From CAZMRW01 sp964568805 (GTDB lineage Bacteria; Pseudomonadota; Gammaproteobacteria; Methylococcales; Methylomonadaceae), in contig CAZMRW010000109.1 of assembly GCA_964568805.1 (NCBI GenBank), positions 1 through 11,775 of the forward strand: DNA of 11,775 nucleotides, written 5' to 3'. The first letter of the stretch is position 1; every line of letters begins with the position of its first letter. The position numbers and the translations under genes are program-made. Positions 6,231 to 11,775 of the stretch are shown here, one piece after another. The notes beneath the pieces were generated by a model that saw only the letters and a list, made by a program, of their open reading frames with translations, was not told the origin of the DNA and searched no databases.

Positions 6231-7685
6231 CTAGTCATTGCTTCTTGCCAGTTTTTCCTCGTTAATAAAAAACGCGAGCCGTTCATTGAGAATGGAAGAC
6301 AAGTGGAAGTTCAAGCCTTTCGATTTTTGGGCCAGCCTGATTTGTAAAATGGCATCCCGGGTTTGACCAATCGCATAGTAATATTCGGCCAGATAGCGAT
6401 GCGATTCGGCTGGTTGATGCATGGCGCCGTAGGCTTGGGCCATCAGCTCATAATAAACCGGTAATTGCCGGGTTTTGGATGGTAGTGACATCAGGATTTT
6501 TCGTCCCAGTTCTGCTTTACCGGCTTTCAATAGGGTAGCGATATATTCAAGCTTGATTGCTTCATTGTTCGGAAATTGCTTTACCAGTTTTTCATAGCGG
6601 CCAAGAGCGACCGGATAGTTCCTGGATTCCTGAGCGGTATGGGCAATCGCCACGGCATATTGAGGTTGATCGGGATATTCGGTTGTCAACTGCTGAAAAA
6701 TGGATTCCGCGTCATCAAATCGTTGCGATTTCAGGGCGACATAGCCCATGCCGTATTTGGCGACAGTACGCTGTTCGGCTGTTCCCTGAGTTAATCCGGT
6801 TTGAAAATATTTCTTTGTTTCATCAATGTTGGTACCGGTCATAACGCGTAGCTTGGCTTTGGTTAACTGATAGCCAAGAGCATCGGGATACTGTTTATAG
6901 GGATAGATTTCCGCTCGACCTCGGGTATCCGAAATACGCGATGCAGTGACCGGGTGGGTTCTTAAAAATTCAGGAATATTTTGTCCGTAATAGCGAGTGG
7001 ATTGTTGTAAACGCTCAAAAAAAGTTGGCATGCTGCGCGGATCGAATTGCGATTCCGACAAGGTTTGCATTCCGACGCGGTCGGCTTCCGCTTCATTTTC
7101 CCGGGTAAAATCAATCTGAAACTGAATACTGCCGGCTTGTATTGCAACCAGAGCGGCCTGTCCAAGTGCAGGCGCTTGGGTACCCAATAAGATGGCAGCG
7201 AGGGTTGCCGCTGCTGTAGGAATCGATAAGCGGCCTGCGGCTTCTGCTGCTCGGTATAAATGGCGCTGGGTTACGTGCGCAATTTCGTGCGCCATCACCG
7301 ATGCCAGTTCGCTTTCCGCTTCGGTCGTTAAAATTAATCCCGAATTAACGCCAATATAGCCGCCAGGACCTGCAAACGCGTTGATGTCGTTATCCAGGAC
7401 AACAAAGAAATGGAAGGCATTCCCGGGTGTATCGCTGTTGGCAACAAGTTTTTGACCTATGGACTGTATGTATTCCTGAACTTCAGCATCCTGATTGATA
7501 GAAACTTGCGAATGAAGGCTTCTGAAAAACGCTTCTCCCAACTGTTTTTCTTCTTCCGGTGTAATGATTGTTCCGGAGGAGTCGCCCATTTCAGGCAATT
7601 CGATTTTGGAAATCTCAATAGCCTGTTGCGGGGCAGGAAAAAATAATAGGCTCAAGGCAATTATAAAGAAAAAATATTTGAACAT
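6231..7685 (-). CDS. bepA: BepA-type periplasmic M48 metalloprotease/chaperone with TPR domain
   Basis: A 484-residue protein, close to E. coli BepA (YfgC) in length and layout. It has a signal peptide (about residues 1-22) and an M48 protease domain with zinc motif HEIAH at 133-137. The likely third zinc ligand Glu198 lies in RENEAEADRVG, and His244 in RTHPVTASR corresponds to the regulatory switch histidine of BepA. A C-terminal TPR region follows from about 295 to 475. BepA acts in the periplasm at the outer membrane. It helps LptD and the BAM machinery assemble, and it degrades stalled outer-membrane proteins. All expected catalytic residues are present. The start at 7685 gives a good signal peptide, although no clear Shine-Dalgarno sequence precedes it. 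The gene stands alone between two long spacers. Confidence 0.93.
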   Translation of the reverse strand: MFKYFFFIIALSLLFFPAPQQAIEISKIELPEMGDSSGTIITPEEEKQLGEAFFRSLHSQVSINQDAEVQEYIQSIGQKLVANSDTPGNAFHFFVVLDNDINAFAGPGGYIGVNSGLILTTEAESELASVMAHEIAHVTQRHLYRAAEAAGRLSIPTAAATLAAILLGTQAPALGQAALVAIQAGSIQFQIDFTRENEAEADRVGMQTLSESQFDPRSMPTFFERLQQSTRYYGQNIPEFLRTHPVTASRISDTRGRAEIYPYKQYPDALGYQLTKAKLRVMTGTNIDETKKYFQTGLTQGTAEQRTVAKYGMGYVALKSQRFDDAESIFQQLTTEYPDQPQYAVAIAHTAQESRNYPVALGRYEKLVKQFPNNEAIKLEYIATLLKAGKAELGRKILMSLPSKTRQLPVYYELMAQAYGAMHQPAESHRYLAEYYYAIGQTRDAILQIRLAQKSKGLNFHLSSILNERLAFFINEEKLARSND

Positions 7686-7717
7686 GATAAGTCAGGTTTT
7701 ATTTAAATTAGTTTGTA

Positions 7718-7746
7718 ATTATCGGCAATAAGATCAGCACTGGCAG
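7718..7746 (-). promoter_or_regulatory. Candidate bepA promoter
   Basis: On the minus strand CTGCCA (7746-7741, four of six consensus bases) is followed after 17 bases by GATAAT (7723-7718, five of six). The predicted start lies about 25 bases upstream of the bepA ATG. Spacing and position fit a sigma-70 promoter; no sigma-E-type sequence was evident. Confidence 0.45.
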
Positions 7747-7782
7747 TCAATTCGGCCAACTTTTCAGAAGTCTGTGTTCCGG

Positions 7783-7955
7783 ATGAATTGCCAGACCTGC
7801 AAGTCTGTATGCGATAATCCATTTTCCATCGATGGAAAACGAATAGGACAACTAACTTGAATTATGGTTCTAATGATACTTGGGTCAATGGCATTGGTAA
7901 ATTAACTGATCCGGCTTCGGTAAATGAATGGCGGGAGTTATTTATAAAAAATTAA
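7783..7955 (+). pseudogene. Possible small cysteine-containing gene split by a frameshift (or two coupled small ORFs)
   Basis: One frame starts at ATG 7783 and gives 25 residues beginning MNCQTCKSVCDNPF and ending GQLT, with stop TGA at 7858-7860. A second frame, one base back, has TTG at 7857 overlapping that stop, with AGGA eight bases upstream. It encodes 32 residues including GSNDTW, GIGKLTDP and VNEWRELF, with stop TAA at 7953-7955. Both peptides have a protein-like composition unusual for spacer DNA, and joined they give about 57 residues with a CxxCxxxC start. They could be one gene broken by a single-base change, a programmed frameshift, two translationally coupled peptides, or chance. 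I do not recognise a family. Confidence 0.3.
7822..7839. promoter_or_regulatory. Perfect 18-base palindrome, possible operator
   Basis: TTTTCCATCGATGGAAAA is identical to its reverse complement with no central gap, which is the form expected of a site bound by a dimeric regulator. It lies about 75 bases upstream of the bepA promoter and within the small-ORF region, so it might instead be incidental coding sequence. No known regulator consensus is assigned. Confidence 0.35.
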
Positions 7956-8063
7956 TTTTAATTCAGAAAATAGTATTTTGGTTGGCGGTTGATGATTTGG
8001 ACTTAGTGATTAATTTGACTAGGGCTATCGGCTGATTTTAACCAACAGTTCACTATAACAATC

Positions 8064-8069
8064 TATAAT
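8064..8069 (+). promoter_or_regulatory. Candidate -10 element for the cytochrome/Tsx-like unit
   Basis: A perfect TATAAT lies 41 bases upstream of the ATG at 8111. The matching -35 region (8041-8047, ACCAACA) is weak, so an activator may be needed if this is the true promoter. Confidence 0.4.
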
Positions 8070-8110
8070 AAAAGACTTGGTAATCTAATTTAACGGGTGT
8101 GGTATCTGCA

Positions 8111-8914
8111 ATGCGAAACAGATTTCTATTTTACATTTTTTTAGTGTTATGTTTATTATCTAGAATAAGTCTTGCCGAGGAAAAATCACCGGAATTTGAT
8201 CTGGTTCATGCCGATCCGGCGCAATTGCCAAAATCGAGAACAGTTAAGGTCAGTCACGATCCAGTTTACAAGTCTGTGAAAGAATATCAGGCGTATCCGC
8301 TGGCTGATATTCTCAAAAAGATCGCCGTACAGGATTCAATGAATGCCGATGATTTAGTCATCGTATTTTCCGCTGTTGACGGCTATAAGGTTTCAATGGC
8401 CTATAAGGATGCCCTCAGCGAAGAAGGTTTTATAGCCTATAAAGATAATGCCGCAACGGAACCCAAGAAATGGATGAATTTCAAGTTTGGCAAACAAATG
8501 ACGACGCCCAGTCCTTTTTATCTGGTCTGGCCGAAAAAAGGCCTGGACGAGTGGCGTTATCCTTGGCCTTTTCAACTGGCTTCGATTTCTTTGCAGCCTG
8601 CTAACGTTTATTTTGGCGCTGCAGCTCCTACCGGCGGAGATTCCAAGGTCAATAACGGTTTCAATTTATTCAGCCGTTATTGCATCCGTTGCCATTCAGT
8701 TAACCTGGCGGGCGGGGAAGTCGGTCCTGAATTGAATATTCCGAAAAATATAACCGAATATTTTAAAGAAGGGGAGTTGGCCGGATTCATTCTTAATGCA
8801 ACGGCATATCGGGCCGGCACCAAAATGCCCGTGTTTGCAAATTTAATCAATAACAACGATGCTCAAGCCATTGTCAGTTATCTGATGCATATGAAATCCC
8901 AAAAGAAAAATTGA
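8111..8914 (+). CDS. Periplasmic c-type cytochrome with N-terminal molybdopterin-oxidoreductase-like domain
   Basis: I chose ATG at 8111, giving 267 residues, because it starts a clean signal peptide (MRNRFLFYIF to ISLA, cleavage near residue 22); an in-frame GTG at 8099 is possible. Residues about 40-165 resemble the small molybdopterin-binding (SUOX/YedY-like) fold: YPLADILKKI, then VFSAVDGYKVSM, then PFYLVWP and a final QLASISLQP strand. That domain contains no cysteine, so the usual molybdenum ligand is missing. The C-terminal part is a class I cytochrome c domain with haem motif CIRCH at 191-195 and the probable axial methionine Met239 in GTKMPVF. It probably carries electrons in the periplasm; its partners are unknown. 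The stop codon overlaps the start of the next gene in TTGA, suggesting translational coupling. Confidence 0.85.
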   Translation: MRNRFLFYIFLVLCLLSRISLAEEKSPEFDLVHADPAQLPKSRTVKVSHDPVYKSVKEYQAYPLADILKKIAVQDSMNADDLVIVFSAVDGYKVSMAYKDALSEEGFIAYKDNAATEPKKWMNFKFGKQMTTPSPFYLVWPKKGLDEWRYPWPFQLASISLQPANVYFGAAAPTGGDSKVNNGFNLFSRYCIRCHSVNLAGGEVGPELNIPKNITEYFKEGELAGFILNATAYRAGTKMPVFANLINNNDAQAIVSYLMHMKSQKKN

Positions 8915-9666
8915 TTTTGCAGGCTGTGACACCCCAAAAACTGCTGCTGTTAATTTATCTGGGAGCCAGCTTACAGACCGCCAATGCGATTGATTGGACT
9001 TCAAGCAATATCCAGGCCCTTTATGGCAATGACTTTGAGTTCGGTGACGATGAACGGAGTACGATCACGGTTGAGCATGCTCACGGCTGGCAATACGGTA
9101 CTAATTTCTTTTTTGTTGATCTTCTGGATCGTAACGATATTGGCTTTGAAGTTTATGCAGAAGTCTATTCCTATCTGAGCATGACTAAAATAAGCGGCCG
9201 GCAATGGTCATTGGGGCCTGTTAAGGACATTTCACTGCTGGCCGGATTGAATATCAGTAACAAGCCTGAGAGCGCCAACTTTAAAGCTTATTTGTTTGGG
9301 CTTAGTTTTGATTTGTCGAATGCGAGCTTTGATTATTTACAGCTGGATGTGGCCGTCTATAAAGCTGACGATCTAATCGGCCGATACGGTCTTCAAATTA
9401 CCCCCGTGTGGAGCGTCCCTTTTGAGATTGCGTCCTTAAAATTCAAGTTCAGGGGATTTACGGATTTTCGCACAGGGAATACCAATGCCTCCGGACATTT
9501 TCATATTCTTGCGCAACCGCAATTTTTATTAGATATGGGCGATCTGGTTGGCTGGAAGAGCGATAAGGTTTATGTAGGTACGGAATATTCTCTTTGGCAT
9601 AACAAGTTTGGTGAAAAAGGCGTTGATGAATCGGTGGTGCAGGCCATGATCATCGGATTTTTCTGA
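8911..9666 (+). CDS. Tsx-like outer-membrane channel family protein
   Basis: A 251-residue exported protein with a hydrophobic signal segment (KLLLLIYLGASLQTANA, cleavage near residue 26). The mature part is rich in alternating aromatic/hydrophobic strands (for example SSNIQALYGNDFEF, TVEHAHGWQYGTNFFFVD, EVYAEVYSYLSM) and ends in GFF, as outer-membrane beta-barrels do. The pattern resembles the nucleoside-specific channel Tsx/OmpK family (12-stranded barrel), but a nucleoside substrate is not established. Start choice is uncertain: TTG at 8911 overlaps the cytochrome stop, with TTG 8917 and GTG 8926 as alternatives, and none has a strong ribosome site beyond the A-rich AAAAGAAAAA. It is the second gene of the cytochrome unit. 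Confidence 0.75.
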   Translation: MILQAVTPQKLLLLIYLGASLQTANAIDWTSSNIQALYGNDFEFGDDERSTITVEHAHGWQYGTNFFFVDLLDRNDIGFEVYAEVYSYLSMTKISGRQWSLGPVKDISLLAGLNISNKPESANFKAYLFGLSFDLSNASFDYLQLDVAVYKADDLIGRYGLQITPVWSVPFEIASLKFKFRGFTDFRTGNTNASGHFHILAQPQFLLDMGDLVGWKSDKVYVGTEYSLWHNKFGEKGVDESVVQAMIIGFF

Positions 9667-9698
9667 AACGCCTATCAAATCCGAGGCTATTTTGCCGC

Positions 9699-9710
9699 AC
9701 GTCATGACGT
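9699..9710. repeat. 12-base perfect palindrome in the convergent gap
   Basis: ACGTCATGACGT, identical on both strands, lies between the Tsx-like gene stop (9666) and the stop of the convergent c-di-GMP gene (9712). There is no following T-run, so it is not an evident terminator. No other structure is seen in this 45-base gap. Confidence 0.4.
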
Positions 9711-9711
9711 A

Positions 9712-11775
9712 TTAACCGGTTTGCTGATTGCCTTTATCTGGAAAATTCCATTCAAAATATCTTTCTGCAAAGTGTCCCGGGGTAACTGGCTCGCTGAAAT
9801 AATAGCCTTGAAAGGCAAGACAGCCTTTTTGCATCAGGAAATCCAGTTGATGGGGCGTTTCAACACCTTCGGCAATGACCCGTAAATTCAAATGGTGGGC
9901 CATACTGATAATGGTTTCAATAATCACGGCATCGCTGGCGTTGTTTAATATATCTGTCACGAAGCACTTGTCAATTTTCAACACATCGATCGGCAATTGT
10001 TTCAAATACATCAACGATGAGTAACCTGTACCGAAATCGTCGACGGCGATAGTGATACCCATTTCTTTCAGCGCTTTCATTTTTGCGATGGTATCGTCAA
10101 TATCGGCAATCATCAGGCTTTCGGTTAATTCAATTCCGAGGAAATTTGCCGGAATTCCCTCACTGTTAATGGCTTCTTTGACTTGATCGACAAAGGTTTT
10201 CTGTCTGAATTGGCGGGCATTGATGTTGATGGATACCTGTGGTGATGGAATTCCTGCAATCTGCCAAGTCTTGATTTGCCGACAAGCCTCTCCCAGGACC
10301 CATCTTCCAATATCCAGTATGATCCCGCTTTCTTCAGCAATCGGAATGAAATCGTTGGGTGCTAATACGCCTTTATCCGGGTGATTCCAGCGGATTAGCG
10401 CTTCGGCGCCGAACACCTCACCCTTATCGTTGACTTGGGGTTGGTAATAAAGAAGAAAATTATTCTGCTCTAACGATATCCTGATATTGGCTTCCAGATT
10501 TAACCGGTTATTGGCAGCCTGCTGCATGGTAGGATGAAAAAAACTGATGGTATTGCGTCCGTTGGTTTTGGAACGATACATCGCGATATCAGCCTGCTGT
10601 AAAATTTTACCTGGCGATTCGTCACCGTCCGGGAACAATGCGATGCCGATGCTGGGCGAAAGCTGATGTTGATAGTTATTAAGCTGGAACGGTTCATTTA
10701 AATTTTCCCGAATTTTCTCTGCGACAACCAACGTATGATCGACCGCGATCGAACTGTTATCGGATTCGGCATGCAGCAACACGACAAACTCATCTCCGCC
10801 CAACCGGGCAGGCGTATCCTCTTTTCTAAGAACCGAGGACAAACGGTTGGCGACCTGTATCAATAATTCATCTCCAACCAGGTGTCCCTGGGTATCGTTA
10901 AGCAATTTAAAATGATCGAGATCTAGGAATAAAACAGCCCCGAATTTTCTGCTCCTGCTTGCTACGATTAATTCCTGATCGAATCTGTCCAGCAATAACC
11001 GGCGATTTGGCAGGCCCGTTAAAGGGTCATAAAAAGCCAGTGCATGAATTTTATCTTCCGCATCTTTTTTCTCGGTAATATCCGAAAAAACAGAAACATA
11101 GTGGCTTACTTCGCCCGATTCATTTTTAACTGCGGTAATCGTTTGCCATTGCGGGTAAATTTCTCCATTGGCGCGGCGATTCCATATCTCTCCTTCAAAT
11201 CGGCCCTGGGTACACAACTGCTCCCAGAATTCCCGGTAAAATTCGACATCATGACGTCCGGATTTCAATATATTGGGATTTTTCCCTTCGATTTGTTCTT
11301 GAAAATAGCCGGTAATTTCAGTAAATGCCTTATTCACCCGCAAAATTTTAGCATTTTTATCCGTAATCAATATTCCCTGCTGGCTCTCGAATGTGGTTGC
11401 GGCCAGGCGAAGCTGTTCTTCCGCCTGTTTCTGTGTCGTTATATCGATCATAAAACCATACAATTCGATAACCAGGCCATTTTCTATCGAAAAATCGATA
11501 AAATTTCGTAACCAGACGCATCTGCCATCTGCTGCATACATACGGAATTCGACTTCATGGTTAACCATTTTTATAGTTTCCGAAAAACACAATTCACGTG
11601 CGCGTTCAAAATCGTCAACATGAATATGTTTTCGACAAAAATCAGGGTCATCAAGCCACTGTGCTACGGGATAACCCAGTATTTTTTCGGCCTCATCATT
11701 CACGAACAGGAATTTCATTGTCACCGGATCTGCCCGCCAGACGATCGCGGATTGGGTATGAACCAGTTTTCTGAA
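9712..11775 (-). CDS. PAS-PAS-GGDEF-EAL cyclic-di-GMP enzyme (N-terminus beyond window)
   Basis: The frame stays open through the last base of the window, and the residues before the GTG at 11724 (SAIVWRADP) continue a PAS fold, so the true start is upstream and 687 residues are visible. Numbering from that GTG: a first PAS domain ends near 100, a second spans about 108-220 (ending SVFSDITEKKDAE), GGDEF covers about 228-395 and EAL about 410-655. The active-site motif GGDEF (309-313) is intact, with an RxxD inhibitory site (RKED, 300-303) five residues before it. In the EAL domain EAL (441-443), ELTES, DDFGTGYSS (562-570), the lysine in LKID and EGVET (619-623) are all present. The protein should be able both to make (diguanylate cyclase) and break down (phosphodiesterase) c-di-GMP under PAS control. 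No membrane segment is seen in the visible part. Confidence 0.95.
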   Translation of the reverse strand, partial: FRKLVHTQSAIVWRADPVTMKFLFVNDEAEKILGYPVAQWLDDPDFCRKHIHVDDFERARELCFSETIKMVNHEVEFRMYAADGRCVWLRNFIDFSIENGLVIELYGFMIDITTQKQAEEQLRLAATTFESQQGILITDKNAKILRVNKAFTEITGYFQEQIEGKNPNILKSGRHDVEFYREFWEQLCTQGRFEGEIWNRRANGEIYPQWQTITAVKNESGEVSHYVSVFSDITEKKDAEDKIHALAFYDPLTGLPNRRLLLDRFDQELIVASRSRKFGAVLFLDLDHFKLLNDTQGHLVGDELLIQVANRLSSVLRKEDTPARLGGDEFVVLLHAESDNSSIAVDHTLVVAEKIRENLNEPFQLNNYQHQLSPSIGIALFPDGDESPGKILQQADIAMYRSKTNGRNTISFFHPTMQQAANNRLNLEANIRISLEQNNFLLYYQPQVNDKGEVFGAEALIRWNHPDKGVLAPNDFIPIAEESGIILDIGRWVLGEACRQIKTWQIAGIPSPQVSININARQFRQKTFVDQVKEAINSEGIPANFLGIELTESLMIADIDDTIAKMKALKEMGITIAVDDFGTGYSSLMYLKQLPIDVLKIDKCFVTDILNNASDAVIIETIISMAHHLNLRVIAEGVETPHQLDFLMQKGCLAFQGYYFSEPVTPGHFAERYFEWNFPDKGNQQTG

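Larger units (their letters stand above)
7686..8110. other. Spacer between bepA and the cytochrome gene
   Basis: About 425 bases between divergent genes. It holds the candidate bepA promoter (7718-7746), an AAGTCTGT direct repeat (7768-7775 and 7801-7808), a near-perfect palindrome CAGACCTGCAAGTCTG (7792-7807) and a perfect 18-base palindrome (7822-7839). It also holds two small overlapping ORFs (7783-7955) and a TATAAT at 8064-8069 that probably drives the cytochrome gene. From 7956 to about 8060 I see nothing recognisable. Confidence 0.6.

Noticed and set aside
11044..11511. 155-codon open frame on the plus strand opposite the c-di-GMP gene
   Set aside because: It is antisense to the conserved PAS region and shows no domain pattern or ribosome site; the minus-strand reading has all expected motifs.

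Overview
The window looks like chromosomal DNA of a Gram-negative gammaproteobacterium. The support is a BepA-type periplasmic protease-chaperone, a TonB-dependent outer-membrane receptor, a small Tsx-like outer-membrane channel, a periplasmic c-type cytochrome and a PAS-GGDEF-EAL signalling protein, all in DNA of moderate GC with very AT-rich spacers. The overall style of the proteins resembles methanotrophs of the order Methylococcales, but that is an impression and no diagnostic methanotroph gene is present. There are eight confident protein genes, two of them cut by the window edges. I see no rRNA, tRNA, CRISPR array, insertion sequence or prophage gene.

Left part (1-3360): the 3' part of a penicillin-acylase-family Ntn hydrolase (+) converges on a two-gene minus-strand unit, a ZIP-family divalent-metal transporter followed by a GDT1/TMEM165-family cation exporter. 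This pairs a likely metal importer with a likely manganese (or calcium) exporter. A TonB-dependent receptor (+) diverges from the ZIP gene across about 170 bases, so this block may serve metal uptake and homeostasis, although the receptor's ligand cannot be read from sequence.

Middle (5665-8110): bepA (-) lies between two long gene-poor spacers. The first spacer (5665-6230) holds a terminator for the receptor gene. It also holds an apparently complete minus-strand transcription unit with no sizeable ORF: an A/T-rich upstream tract, a -35/-10 pair, a 5' hairpin and a strong intrinsic terminator about 180 bases downstream. This is the best candidate for an undescribed element (a small RNA, possibly with a nine-codon peptide). 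The second spacer (7686-8110) holds the bepA promoter, an 18-base perfect palindrome, and two small ORFs in different frames that overlap at TTGA. These read like one cysteine-containing peptide of roughly 57 residues split by a frameshift.

Right part (8111-11775): a c-type cytochrome whose haem domain follows a molybdopterin-oxidoreductase-like domain overlaps by one base pair of codons with a Tsx-like outer-membrane protein gene. Convergent to these is a large c-di-GMP enzyme with PAS, GGDEF and EAL domains and intact active-site motifs, truncated at its N-terminus by the window end.
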